Below, in pieces: positions 45,058 through 54,261 of a stretch of 64,000 bases of DNA. The position numbers were made by a program, and so were the translations under genes. Under the pieces are notes generated by a model. It was not told where the DNA came from. It saw nothing but the letters and a program-made list of their open reading frames with translations, and ran no database searches. This DNA is from Hyphomicrobiales bacterium. Its GTDB lineage: Bacteria; Pseudomonadota; Alphaproteobacteria; Rhizobiales; Beijerinckiaceae. Every line of letters begins with the position of its first letter. Position 1 is the stretch's first letter. Where the stretch lies: NCBI GenBank assembly GCA_019075865.1, contig JAGXAN010000002.1, positions 372,001 to 436,000 on the forward strand, given 5' to 3'.

Positions 45058-46508
45058 CGCAGGAAATTCCCCAAACCACCCTCGTGAAGCCCATGCTGCC
45101 GCGAGGTTTTGCTGATCGCAATGCCGCCGATGTCGCGGGCACGAACAAAATGCTGGCAGAGATTGGCCGGGTTTATGCGCTCTATGGCTTTGCTGCGCTT
45201 GAAACACCATTCATTGAGACCACGCAGGCCCTTGGCAAATTCCTGCCCGATACCGATCGCCCCAATGCCGGGGTGTTTTCGTTTCAGGATGATGACGAGC
45301 AATGGCTGTCGCTGCGCTATGATCTCACCGCGCCACTCGCGCGTCACGTCGCCGAGAATTTTGACGCCATCCCCAAGCCCTACCGCACCTGGCGGGCCGG
45401 TTATGTGTTTCGCAATGAAAAGCCCGGCCCTGGTCGCTTTCGCCAATTCATGCAATGCGACGCCGATACCATTGGTTCGGCCAGCCTCGCCGCTGACGCA
45501 GAAATCTGCATGATGGCCGCCGATACGCTTGAGGCACTGGGCATCAAGCGCGGCGATTATGTGATAAAGGTCAATAATCGCAAAGTGTTGGATGGGGTTT
45601 TGGAAGCGGCAGATCTGGGCGGTGATGACAAGGCCGCCACTCGCCTCATCGTGCTGCGCGCCATCGACAAACTGGATCGGCTCGGGTTGCCCGGCGTTCG
45701 CCAATTGCTGGGGGCCGGCCGCAAGGATGACAGCGGCGACTTTACCAAAGGTGCGGGACTGGCGCCAGACCAGATCGAAAAGGTCGTGGATTTTCTGGGC
45801 GGCAGCACCAGCGCGCTGGTAGGCAATGACGGGCTCGCAGAACTCGCCGAGATCGCGGGCCTGTTGCAGGCCGCAGGCTATGGCGAGGACCGGGTGCGCA
45901 TTGACACGTCTGTGGTGCGCGGTCTGGAATATTACACCGGCCCGGTGTTTGAGGCAGAGCTTACCTTCGAGGTCAAGGGCGAGGATGGCAAGCCGGTGCG
46001 CTTTGGCTCGGTCGGTGGCGGCGGGCGTTATGACGGCCTTGTCGGGCGCTTCCGCGCCGAGAGCTTGCCGGCAACCGGGTTTTCGATCGGGGTTTCAAGG
46101 CTTTATGCCGCGCTGCGGGCCATTGGCAGCCCGCTCGTGAATGCCGCCAAAATGGCGGGGCCCGTGGTGGTGCTGGTCATGGATCGCGATCAGATCGCCA
46201 GTTATCAGGCGCTGGTTGCGACGCTTCGGCAAGCGGGCATTGCCGCCGAAATGTATCTAGGTGCCGCCGGCATGAATGCGCAATTGAAATATGCGGACAA
46301 GCGTGGCTCACAATGCGCAGTCATTCAAGGCTCCAACGAGCGAAGCGCTGGCGAGGTGGTCATCAAGGACCTGATTCTGGGTGCCTCGCTTAGCGGTGCC
46401 ACCAAGGATCGGGCGGATTATCTGGAACTCAAGCAAAAGGCCCAGTTTGCGGTCAAGACGCCAGCCATGGTCGAGGCAGTCCAGCAGGTGCTGGCGCGCC
46501 ATAAATAG
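45054..46508 (+). CDS. hisS: Histidyl-tRNA synthetase (alphaproteobacterial type)
   Basis: 484 residues. Class II motif 2 region is [32 protein letters not shown] and [12 protein letters not shown] are the histidine-binding motifs; the anticodon domain follows (about 395-484). Where canonical bacterial HisRS has ERPQKGR, this enzyme has EKPGPGR, the form reported for Caulobacter-type enzymes that do not require G-1 on tRNA-His. An insertion around 205-245 adds to its length against E. coli (424). Upstream of hisZ and hisG. Confidence 0.94.
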   Translation: MTQEIPQTTLVKPMLPRGFADRNAADVAGTNKMLAEIGRVYALYGFAALETPFIETTQALGKFLPDTDRPNAGVFSFQDDDEQWLSLRYDLTAPLARHVAENFDAIPKPYRTWRAGYVFRNEKPGPGRFRQFMQCDADTIGSASLAADAEICMMAADTLEALGIKRGDYVIKVNNRKVLDGVLEAADLGGDDKAATRLIVLRAIDKLDRLGLPGVRQLLGAGRKDDSGDFTKGAGLAPDQIEKVVDFLGGSTSALVGNDGLAELAEIAGLLQAAGYGEDRVRIDTSVVRGLEYYTGPVFEAELTFEVKGEDGKPVRFGSVGGGGRYDGLVGRFRAESLPATGFSIGVSRLYAALRAIGSPLVNAAKMAGPVVVLVMDRDQIASYQALVATLRQAGIAAEMYLGAAGMNAQLKYADKRGSQCAVIQGSNERSAGEVVIKDLILGASLSGATKDRADYLELKQKAQFAVKTPAMVEAVQQVLARHK

Positions 46509-46616
46509 CGCCCCGCATGGCTGCGGGCGCGCGCCGTTAAGCCTATCCTGTTTCAGTTGCCCGCTTGCCCCTCGCCAAAACCTGCCCGGCTTGCTAAAGC
46601 TCGCCGCAAAGAGGGA

Positions 46617-47747
46617 ATGAAAGTGACGAACCAATTACCGGAAGCCGAACGCGCGGTGGCCATGCTGGCGCAACTGGAAGAGGCGGGCTATGCGCGCGCC
46701 GAACCGTCGATATTGCAGCCTGCCGCGATATTCCTCGAAACCTCCGGTGAGGAATTGCGGGGCCGCCTGTTCTTGACCAGTGACGCCTCGGGTGAGGAAT
46801 TGTGCCTGCGCCCCGAATATACCATTCCCCTGTGCAAGGACTGGCTCGCCAACCAGGCCGGCAATACCCACCCGGCGGCCCCGGCGCAATTTTCCTACCT
46901 TGGCCCGGTATTTCGGGCGCGCACCGATGCGGCAGGGGAATTTGTGCAGGCGGGTCTGGAGAGTTTCGGCCGCACCGATCTTTCGGCGGCTGACGCAGAA
47001 ATACTGGCCTTGTCGCTGTCGAGCGCGGCGCTGGCGGGCGCGGGTGAGTTGGATGTGACTTTCGGCGATGCCGCACTTTTCTCGGCCTTGTTGCGGGCTT
47101 TGGGCCTTTCCGCGCCATGGCAGCGCCGCATCTTGCGTGGCCACATGCGCGGGCAGAAGCTCGAAGCAATCGTGGCGGGCCTGGGCGCAGGCCGCACCGA
47201 TCATTCCGGCGTGCTGGCCGCGCTGGAAGGCGTCGATAAAAAGGGCGCGCGCGCCCTTGTCGAGGATTTGTTGTCAATTGCCGGCATTTCATCGGTGGGT
47301 GGGCGCTCGGCTTCCGAAATCGCGGATCGGTTTCTCGAACAGTCCAGTTTGCGCGCAACCGGTGCCTTTGCCCCGGAAAAGCGGGCGGTGCTGGAATCTT
47401 TTCTGGCTATTTCGGGTGATCCGGACACCGCTTTTGCGCAGATGAAGTCGCTGGCGGCCAAAGCGGGCCTCGATCTGGATACGCCCTTCGCCGATTTCAG
47501 TGCCCGGCTTGGCTTCTTCAGCGCGCATGGGCTTGATTTGCGCAAGCTGCGGTTTGAGGCCGGCTTCGTGCGCAATCTCGATTATTATACGGGTTTCATG
47601 TTCGAGGCGCGCCATCGCAAAGCCGCAAAGCCAATCATCGGCGGCGGCCGTTATGATAATTTGATTGCGCGCCTGAATGGCGGGAAAGCGGTTCCAGCGG
47701 TGGGCGCTGCCATCTGGATGGGCCGAATTGCGGAGATAAATCAATGA
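46617..47747 (+). CDS. hisZ: ATP phosphoribosyltransferase regulatory subunit HisZ
   Basis: 376 residues from ATG 46617, preceded by GAGGGA at 46611-46616; a TTG at 46557 would add 20 Pro/Lys-rich residues. The HisRS-like fold has LCLRPEYTIPLC, FRQRT-like VFRARTDAAGEF and VRNLDYYTGFMFE with GGGRYDNL. HisZ pairs with HisG to form the active and allosterically controlled first enzyme of histidine synthesis. It overlaps hisG by 4 bases (ATGA). Confidence 0.93.
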   Translation: MKVTNQLPEAERAVAMLAQLEEAGYARAEPSILQPAAIFLETSGEELRGRLFLTSDASGEELCLRPEYTIPLCKDWLANQAGNTHPAAPAQFSYLGPVFRARTDAAGEFVQAGLESFGRTDLSAADAEILALSLSSAALAGAGELDVTFGDAALFSALLRALGLSAPWQRRILRGHMRGQKLEAIVAGLGAGRTDHSGVLAALEGVDKKGARALVEDLLSIAGISSVGGRSASEIADRFLEQSSLRATGAFAPEKRAVLESFLAISGDPDTAFAQMKSLAAKAGLDLDTPFADFSARLGFFSAHGLDLRKLRFEAGFVRNLDYYTGFMFEARHRKAAKPIIGGGRYDNLIARLNGGKAVPAVGAAIWMGRIAEINQ

Positions 47748-48712
47748 GCGCCTCGGCCCCACTCGTGCTTTGCGTGCCTTCCAAAGGGCGCTTGCAGGAA
47801 AATGCCAATGCCTTTTTTGCGCGTGCCGGTCTTGATGTGGTGCAGGCGCGTGGCGCGCGTGACTATCGCGGCGCGCTGGCCCAATTGCCGGGCGTGGAAA
47901 TTGCGTTTTTGTCTGCATCCGAGATCGTTGGCCAATTGGCCGCAGGCACCGCGCATCTGGGTGTTACGGGGGAAGATCTGGTGCGCGAAAGCGTGCCCGA
48001 TGTCAATGCCCGGCTTGAATTATTGACGCCGCTCGGCTTTGGCCACGCCAATGTCGTTGTCGCAGTGCCGGAAGCCTGGATCGATGTGGCAACCTTGCAT
48101 GACCTTGAGGATGTGGCGGCGGCTTTTCACGCCCGCCATGGTGTCCGGATGCGCGTTGCCACCAAATATGTGAACATCACTCGCCGCGCCTTTGCCGCGC
48201 ATGGCGTGTCCGACTATCGCATTGTCGAAAGTTTGGGCGCGACCGAGGGCGCACCCGCCGCTGGCCAGGCCGAATTGATCGTGGACATCACCACCACCGG
48301 CGCCACCTTGCGCGCCAATGCGCTTAAAGTGCTGGATGACGGCGTTCTTCTGCGCTCGCAAGCCAATTTGGTCGCCTCGCTCACCGCCGACTGGTCGCCC
48401 CATGCCCGTGAAATGGCCCGCCAGATATTGTCGCGCATTGCGGCAGAGGAAACCGCCCGCACCACCCGGCAATTGAATGTTGTGGGCATGAAGATCGATG
48501 CGGTGGCCAAGGCCCAATTGGCAGAGAAATTTGACGCGAGCTTCGCGGGCGGCGGCGAAATGGAAATCAACGCCCCGCTCAAGCATGTCGCCGAAGTCGC
48601 CGATTGGCTGCTGGCGCACGGTGCCGCAGAGGTCAAGGTCAGTCAGGCGGAAAGCATATTCAGCGCCCAGAACGCGCTATATGTGCAGTTGATGGCCCGC
48701 CTGCCGGCTTAA
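47744..48712 (+). CDS. hisG: ATP phosphoribosyltransferase (catalytic subunit)
   Basis: 322 residues. Conserved motifs PSKGRLQ, GVTGEDL and the PRPP-binding DITTTGATLRANALKVLDDG are present. It condenses ATP and PRPP in the first step of histidine synthesis. Short-form HisG paired with HisZ is usually about 210-230 residues. This one has an additional C-terminal region (about 235-322) whose beta-alpha pattern (GGGEMEINAPLKHVAEVADW) recalls the ACT-like domain of long HisG. So it combines a long-type length with a HisZ partner. Confidence 0.93.
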   Translation: MSASAPLVLCVPSKGRLQENANAFFARAGLDVVQARGARDYRGALAQLPGVEIAFLSASEIVGQLAAGTAHLGVTGEDLVRESVPDVNARLELLTPLGFGHANVVVAVPEAWIDVATLHDLEDVAAAFHARHGVRMRVATKYVNITRRAFAAHGVSDYRIVESLGATEGAPAAGQAELIVDITTTGATLRANALKVLDDGVLLRSQANLVASLTADWSPHAREMARQILSRIAAEETARTTRQLNVVGMKIDAVAKAQLAEKFDASFAGGGEMEINAPLKHVAEVADWLLAHGAAEVKVSQAESIFSAQNALYVQLMARLPA

Positions 48713-48716
48713 ACTA

Positions 48717-50402
48717 TCACATTCCCGCGTAATTGGGGCCGCCGCCGCCTTCCGGTGGCACCCAGGTTATGTTCTGCGCCGGATCCTTGATGTCGCAGGT
48801 TTTGCAATGCACGCAATTTTGCGCATTGATCACGAATTTTGGATCGGTCTTGGCCGCTTCATTGCCATAAACCACTTCATAAACTCCTGCCGGACAATAG
48901 AGCCGCGCCGGTTCGCCGTATTGCGGCAGGTTTTTGGCGATGGGGATGCTCGGGTCGGTCAGCACCAGATGCGCCGGCTGATTTTCCTCGTGATTGGTGT
49001 TGGAGAGAAAAACCGACGACAGGCGGTCAAATGTCAGTTTGCCATTCGGCTTGGCATAAGTCTTCGGGGTTACGTCGGCGAGAGGTTTCAGGCTGGCATA
49101 ATCAGGCTTGCCGTGACCCACGGTGCCAAACAGGGTTGCGCCGAAAAGCTGGTTGAGCCACATGTCAATGCCACCAAGTCCAATGCCGAGCACAGTGCCA
49201 AAACGCGACCACAAGGGCTTGACGTTGCGCACCATTTTCAAATCCTTGCCGATAATCGACTGGCGCCATCCCGCCTCATAATCGGTCAGTTCATCGCCTG
49301 CGCGGCCCGATTTCAGCGCCGCAGCCACACTATTGGCGGCCTGAACGCCCGAAAGAACCGCGTTGTGTGAGCCTTTGATGCGGGCCAGATTGACAAAACC
49401 CGCTGCGCAACCCACCAGCGCCCCGCCGGGGAAACATAGTCTGGGCACCGATTGCCAGCCCCCCTCGGTAATGGCCCGCGCGCCATAGCCGATGCGCTTG
49501 GCGCCCTCGAACAACGGCGCAATCATCGGATGCGTCTTGAATTTCTGGAATTCCTCAAATGGCGACAAGGTCGGGTTATCGTAATTGAGATGCACGACAA
49601 ACCCCACCGAAACCAACCCATCGCCCATATGATAGAGGAATGAACCACCGCCGACATGGTTGCCCAGCGGCCAGCCAAACGAATGCTGCACCAGCCCTGG
49701 CCGTTCCTTGGACGGGTCGATTTGCCATAATTCCTTGAGGCCGATGCCGTATTTTTGTGGCTCGCGACCAGCGCTCAAATCGTATTTCTTGATGATCTGT
49801 TTGGACAGCGACCCGCGCGCGCCCTCAGCCATAAGCACATATTTGCCGCGCAGCTCCATGCCACGGGTAAAGCCGGCGCTCATCTGGCCATCCTTGCTGA
49901 TGCCCATGTCACCGGTGGCTATGCCAACCACTTCGCCCGCTTCCCCATAAAGCACTTCAGTGGCGGCAAATCCGGGATAGATTTCGACGCCCAATGCCTC
50001 CGCCTGCGTGCCCAGCCAACGCGTGACATTGCCCAGCGAAGCGACATAATTGCCGTGATTGTTCATGAGCTTGGGCATGAGCATGTTGGGCAGGCGAATA
50101 CCGCCGGCCGCACCCAGAAAGTAGAACTCGTCCCGCTGCACCTTTGTCTTGATTGGGCAATCTTTGTCCGCGCGCCAGTTGGGCAGCAATTGATCGAGCC
50201 CGACCGGGTCAATCACCGCACCCGAAAGGATATGCGCGCCGACTTCCGAGCCCTTTTCCACGACAACCACGTTGATATCCGCCGATATTTGCTTGAGGCG
50301 GATGGCAGCCGACAAGCCCGCAGGCCCGCCGCCGATGATCACGACGTCATATTCCATCGCTTCACGCGCGGGCAAATCCATATGGGCGGGATTGTCAGAC
50401 AT
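48717..50402 (-). CDS. Electron transfer flavoprotein-ubiquinone oxidoreductase (ETF-QO)
   Basis: 561 residues. The N-terminal FAD motif VVIIGGGPAGLSAAIRLKQ and the C-terminal ferredoxin-like [4Fe-4S] cluster (CPAGVYEV; NCVHCKTCDIKDP) are intact. It moves electrons from ETF, loaded by acyl-CoA and amino-acid dehydrogenases, to ubiquinone at the inner membrane. The hydrophobic surface helix near FNLARIKG is as in mitochondrial ETFDH. The stop is 4 bp from the hisG stop (convergent). Confidence 0.95.
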   Translation of the reverse strand: MSDNPAHMDLPAREAMEYDVVIIGGGPAGLSAAIRLKQISADINVVVVEKGSEVGAHILSGAVIDPVGLDQLLPNWRADKDCPIKTKVQRDEFYFLGAAGGIRLPNMLMPKLMNNHGNYVASLGNVTRWLGTQAEALGVEIYPGFAATEVLYGEAGEVVGIATGDMGISKDGQMSAGFTRGMELRGKYVLMAEGARGSLSKQIIKKYDLSAGREPQKYGIGLKELWQIDPSKERPGLVQHSFGWPLGNHVGGGSFLYHMGDGLVSVGFVVHLNYDNPTLSPFEEFQKFKTHPMIAPLFEGAKRIGYGARAITEGGWQSVPRLCFPGGALVGCAAGFVNLARIKGSHNAVLSGVQAANSVAAALKSGRAGDELTDYEAGWRQSIIGKDLKMVRNVKPLWSRFGTVLGIGLGGIDMWLNQLFGATLFGTVGHGKPDYASLKPLADVTPKTYAKPNGKLTFDRLSSVFLSNTNHEENQPAHLVLTDPSIPIAKNLPQYGEPARLYCPAGVYEVVYGNEAAKTDPKFVINAQNCVHCKTCDIKDPAQNITWVPPEGGGGPNYAGM

Positions 50403-50500
50403 TCAGGGCTCCAGTTTCATCAGGGTAGTTTAGACGTAAACCAACCAAATATAGACACAGAATTTTGGCACAGCCACCTTTTTATGCCATAAATCGGCTT

Positions 50501-51343
50501 ATGCAATCTACTTCCGCACAGCTTGACAGGGATATTCTGGAGGCCGTTCTCGCCTGGCAGGCGGTTATGGGCGTCGATCTGGCCATTGGGGATATGCCGA
50601 TCGACCGGTTCGCCCAAAGCATCACGCCGCCGCAGCAAGAAATGACGCAAGAAGCGACGCCAGAATTGCAGCGTCAACCACGGCCTGGCAAAGCCGCTTC
50701 TGCCAGCATCGCGCCACCGGCGCAGGTTGAAGCGCAGCCTGAACCCGCACGGCAAAGGCTGGAAGAAGCGCAAACCCTGGCCCAATTGCAGGCGCTTCTG
50801 GAACAGTTTGACGAATGCGCGCTCAAGTCCACTGCGGCGCGGCTGGTGTTTTCCGATGGCAATCCTGCCGCCCGCGTCATGCTGGTTGGGGATGCACCTG
50901 GCGCCGACGACGAGCGCGAAGGCCGACCGTTTTCCGGCCGCGTCGGTGCCTTGCTGGACAAGATGCTGGCGGCGATCGGGCTGGATCGCACGCAGGTCTA
51001 CCTCGCCAATATGGTGCCCTGGCGCCCGCCCGGTAACCGCGCCCCCAACCCGCGCGAAATCGCGCAATTGCGTCCGTTCATTCTGCGGCAGATCGAACTG
51101 GCGCAGCCGGAATTTTTAATTCCGCTTGGCACGATTGCCATGCAAAGCCTGCTGCAGACCGATGCGCCGCCGATGCGCCTGCGCGGGCAGGCGCTGGAAT
51201 TTGTGGCGGGGGCGCAGAAAATTCGCGCGTTCCCCATGCTGCACCCGATTTATCTGTTGCGTCAGCCCTCGCACAAACGCCACGCCTGGCAGGATTTGCA
51301 GGCCCTGCAGCGTGCGCTCGCGCCAGCGCCACCAAAGCCCTGA
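50501..51343 (+). CDS. Uracil-DNA glycosylase superfamily protein (type 4-like, Fe-S cysteines mostly missing)
   Basis: 280 residues from ATG 50501 (TTG at 50465 is possible). Residues 35-100 are low-complexity. The UDG core has motif A GDAPGADDEREGRPFSG, then NMVPWRPPGNRAP and motif B HPIYLLRQPS. Canonical family 4 enzymes have four Cys for a [4Fe-4S] cluster (CxxC early, KCRPPxNR, and a further Cys). Here only the first (FDECALK) is visible: the CRPP position is W, and the AAC-type position is L (IAQLRPF). So it probably lacks the cluster. Uracil removal is assumed, not proven. Divergent from ETF-QO. Confidence 0.83.
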   Translation: MQSTSAQLDRDILEAVLAWQAVMGVDLAIGDMPIDRFAQSITPPQQEMTQEATPELQRQPRPGKAASASIAPPAQVEAQPEPARQRLEEAQTLAQLQALLEQFDECALKSTAARLVFSDGNPAARVMLVGDAPGADDEREGRPFSGRVGALLDKMLAAIGLDRTQVYLANMVPWRPPGNRAPNPREIAQLRPFILRQIELAQPEFLIPLGTIAMQSLLQTDAPPMRLRGQALEFVAGAQKIRAFPMLHPIYLLRQPSHKRHAWQDLQALQRALAPAPPKP

Positions 51344-51434
51344 AATAGCATTGACCTTCGGCCCCAAAGTGCTGAATGATAGAGAATGTGCAGAAGCTTT
51401 TTATGCACTCCATTGATTGCCGGGAAATATCAAT

Positions 51435-52346
51435 ATGAAACTGGAAGACTTGCAGTCCGATAATATCGAAGATCGCCGCGGACAATCAGATGATGGTTCG
51501 GCGGGCGGTGGATTTGGCATTCCTGGCGTCGGTGCCGGGGGGCATCTCGGCCTTGGCGCTATTTTGATCATTGGCCTGATTTCCTATTTTACCGGTCTCG
51601 ATCCGCGTATGTTGATCAATGGCGCGCAGGTATTGCAGGGCGGGGGAAGTCAGGTAGCCCAAACCGCACCCGCGTCCGCGCCAGCCCAATCAACCGCCGC
51701 CAATGACCAGATGACGCATTTCATCTCCGCCATTCTGGCCGAAAATGAGGTTGTATGGGGCCGCGTATTGCCCGCACAAAAAAACATTCCCTACGTCAAC
51801 CCCAAACTGGTCCTTTACACGGGTTCGACCGCTTCGGCCTGCGGTGGCACGGCCGAGGCCTCGATGGGCCCGTTCTATTGCCCCAATGACCAGAAGGTTT
51901 ACCTCGACACCTCATTTTTTGATGAAATGCGCACCAAACTCGGTGGCGGCGGCGATTTTGCCTATGCCTATGTGGTTTCTCATGAAATTGGCCACCACGT
52001 GCAAAATTTGATGGGCATTTTGCCCAAGGCTGAAGAAGCCGAACAGCGCGCACCCAACAAAGCGGCCGCCAACCATATTTCAGTCGCGATTGAATTGATG
52101 GCTGATTGTTTTGCGGGCGTATGGGCCGCCAATGCCAATCAGAAATGGCAGATTTTGGAGCCGGGCGACATTGAGCAGGCGGTGAACACGGCGCAGGCCA
52201 TTGGCGACGATCGTCTGCAAACGGCGGCACGCGGCTATGCTGTGCCCGATAGTTTCACGCACGGATCTTCGGCGCAGCGCATCCAATGGTTGACGACCGG
52301 CTTAAAAAGCGGCCAGATTGACGCCTGCAACACCTTCAACCAATAG
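51435..52346 (+). CDS. YpfJ-family neutral zinc metallopeptidase
   Basis: 303 residues from ATG 51435. One membrane helix (about 35-55) follows a Gly-rich N-terminus. The Zn_peptidase domain carries HEIGHH with a downstream E in ELMADCFAGVWA, typical of the YpfJ family, and Cys pairs (SACGG, FYCPND, ADCFAG, IDACNTF) that could form disulfides outside the membrane. The protease substrate is unknown. A wobble hairpin sits at 52361-52381 between it and the convergent gene. Confidence 0.88.
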   Translation: MKLEDLQSDNIEDRRGQSDDGSAGGGFGIPGVGAGGHLGLGAILIIGLISYFTGLDPRMLINGAQVLQGGGSQVAQTAPASAPAQSTAANDQMTHFISAILAENEVVWGRVLPAQKNIPYVNPKLVLYTGSTASACGGTAEASMGPFYCPNDQKVYLDTSFFDEMRTKLGGGGDFAYAYVVSHEIGHHVQNLMGILPKAEEAEQRAPNKAAANHISVAIELMADCFAGVWAANANQKWQILEPGDIEQAVNTAQAIGDDRLQTAARGYAVPDSFTHGSSAQRIQWLTTGLKSGQIDACNTFNQ

Positions 52347-52360
52347 GCAGGTTTCTTTGG

Positions 52361-52381
52361 CTGGCGGGCTATGCCCGTCAG
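52361..52381. terminator. Hairpin between convergent genes, possible terminator
   Basis: CTGGCGGG (52361-52368) pairs with CCCGTCAG (52374-52381), 8 pairs with one G-U, around a 5-nt loop. It overlaps the stop codon of the minus-strand gene. No T run follows in either direction, so termination is only possible. Confidence 0.3.
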
Positions 52382-52896
52382 TTGATCGCGCGCATTTTCA
52401 GGCGTGAGACATGGGTCACTTTCAGTGATTTTGCGAGCTGGCGCAGGGTTTGGGGGGCTGCTTCCACCGGCCCGCCGCGCCGCCACAACAATGCCGCCGG
52501 ATCTTGAAACGGCGACAGACGCGCCGCCAGATTTTGTGGCTCGCCCAGGAAAGCCGTGCCCTTCGCCATGGGCTCTCGCATCAAATCGTCGATCACCTCA
52601 AAGAACCCAGCAGCAGGGGCGTTTCCGGCCATTAGCAGGCCCTGCCATGGACTGGTGAAATGGCTTTGGGCGGCGAGATAGGCTTGCCCCAGATGCTGTG
52701 CCTCGTGCCAATCGCAGCCCGCCTCCTGGGCAATCTGCGTCAGCCCAGCGCTCAATGGGCCGGCCAGCCCGACCCGCGCCAGCGTGCCATGCACCACGCC
52801 GGGCACCAGCGCCGCCAAAGTGCGCACAAGTCGCCGGCCCCCCGCAGCATCGTCCAGCGCAATTTTTGCGGGCACATAGACCATTATTGAAAGCAT
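52378..52896 (-). CDS. Diverged glycosyltransferase-like protein (catalytic motifs lost)
   Basis: 172 residues. The opening (MLSIMVYVPAK...RRLVRTLAALVPGVVHGTL) follows the layout of small GT2-like proteins next to PA0069-type radical SAM genes in Hyphomicrobiales (usual form LVRTLAALVP..VDG..REV). The donor-binding DGGSxDGT is missing (here VGLAGPLSAGL) and no DxD is visible. There is no frameshift or stop; the frame is intact. I suggest an inactive or repurposed relative of a glycosyltransferase. Recognition rests on the N-terminus and on gene order, so it is tentative. Confidence 0.55.
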   Translation of the reverse strand: MLSIMVYVPAKIALDDAAGGRRLVRTLAALVPGVVHGTLARVGLAGPLSAGLTQIAQEAGCDWHEAQHLGQAYLAAQSHFTSPWQGLLMAGNAPAAGFFEVIDDLMREPMAKGTAFLGEPQNLAARLSPFQDPAALLWRRGGPVEAAPQTLRQLAKSLKVTHVSRLKMRAIN

Positions 52897-52990
52897 CGCG
52901 CACCATTCATTTTTTGATAACTTTTGAAAACTTATCCACAGTCCGCTTGACTGCTGTCGATTTGATCTCTATTTGTACTTTTATTCCGTA

Positions 52991-53008
52991 TTTGTTCTCA
53001 TGAACAAA
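52991..53008. promoter_or_regulatory. 18-bp palindrome ahead of the radical SAM gene
   Basis: TTTGTTC (52991-52997) and GAACAAA (53002-53008) are perfect inverted arms with a 4-nt spacer. It ends 18 bp before the ATG at 53027. GAAC-N7-GAAA (53002-53016) overlaps it and is one base off the alphaproteobacterial LexA box GAAC-N7-GAAC. A regulatory role is possible; neither reading is certain. Confidence 0.4.
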
Positions 53009-53026
53009 ACAAGAAAAGGTGAAAAA

Positions 53027-54157
53027 ATGTCGATCCATGCATTTTCGCAGATTGGCGATGTTTTGCCAGAATTTGCGACCTCCATCAAGACAATAGACGT
53101 TGACCGCCGCAAGGGCCGTGCCGCCACCAGCAATGCCTCAGGGCGTTTCGAGCCCGTGCAGCGCGAGGATGTGGATGATGGCTGGGGCAGCCTTGAGGCT
53201 TTGTCCGACTTCAAGACCCATATTAACATGGAGCGGCCGCGCAGTGTCATCACCACCAATGACTCGCCGGATCTGAATTTTGATCGCTCCATCAACCCCT
53301 ATCGGGGCTGCGAGCATGGCTGCATTTATTGTTTTGCCCGCCCCACCCATGCCCATATGGGGCTGTCGCCGGGGCTGGATTTTGAGAGCCAGCTCTTTGT
53401 AAAGCAGGGTGCCGCCGAAGTTTTGACCCGCGAATTGTCGAACCCGAAATATCAGGTCAAAACCATTGCGATCGGCACCAATACCGACCCTTATCAACCC
53501 ATCGAACGCCAGCATCGCGTAATGCGCCAGATATTGGAAGTGCTGGCCCGCACCAATCATCCGGTGGGTATTGTCACCAAATCCGCGCTGGTCACACGCG
53601 ATATTGATATTTTGAGCGCGATGGCGGCCAAGGGGCTGGTCAAGGTCGCGATCTCGATCACGACATTGGATCGCGAACTGGCCCGCAAGATGGAGCCGCG
53701 CGCCAGCACGCCGCAGCGCCGCCTCGAGGCAATGGAGCAATTGAGTGCGGCCGGGATACCCGTAACCTTGATGGTGGCCCCCGTCATTCCCGCCATCAAT
53801 GACGCGGAAATTGAAACGATCATGACGCGCGCCCATGCCTATGGCGCCCGTGAAATCGGCTATATCATGCTGCGACTGCCGCTGGAGGTAAGTGACCTGT
53901 TCGCGCAATGGCTGCTGGAGCATTTTCCCGACAAGATCCGGCATGTGATATCGCTGGTACGCTCGATGCGGGACGGGAAATCATACGAGGCGAGCTTTGG
54001 CAAGCGCATGACCGGCACCGGCCCCTATGCGTGGATGATTGGACGCCGCGTTGAACTTGCCGCGGCCAAGATCGGCTATAATAAGAATCGCCTGAAATTG
54101 GTGACGTCCTTGTTTGAGCCGCCAGCCAGTGCCACCACGCAACTGAGCCTGTTTTGA
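53027..54157 (+). CDS. PA0069-family radical SAM protein (SplB-related)
   Basis: 376 residues from ATG 53027, with AAGGTG at 53015-53020; the ATG at 53000 lies inside the palindrome. The radical SAM cluster motif CEHGCIYC gives C95, C99 and C102. Before it, INPYRGC and RPRSVITTNDSPDLNFDRS are typical of the PA0069 family. This group is distantly related to spore photoproduct lyase and other DNA-repair radical SAM enzymes, but no reaction is established. It is followed by rnhB after 104 bp. Confidence 0.88.
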   Translation: MSIHAFSQIGDVLPEFATSIKTIDVDRRKGRAATSNASGRFEPVQREDVDDGWGSLEALSDFKTHINMERPRSVITTNDSPDLNFDRSINPYRGCEHGCIYCFARPTHAHMGLSPGLDFESQLFVKQGAAEVLTRELSNPKYQVKTIAIGTNTDPYQPIERQHRVMRQILEVLARTNHPVGIVTKSALVTRDIDILSAMAAKGLVKVAISITTLDRELARKMEPRASTPQRRLEAMEQLSAAGIPVTLMVAPVIPAINDAEIETIMTRAHAYGAREIGYIMLRLPLEVSDLFAQWLLEHFPDKIRHVISLVRSMRDGKSYEASFGKRMTGTGPYAWMIGRRVELAAAKIGYNKNRLKLVTSLFEPPASATTQLSLF

Positions 54158-54261
54158 TGCTGGCAGTACTGGAAGGTTAGCCCGCAAACCGGCGGCGTGA
54201 TAATCCATTGCCGAGACGGCAGCCGCGCTGGTATAGCTTGGCCCATCGAGGCGATTTGCGG

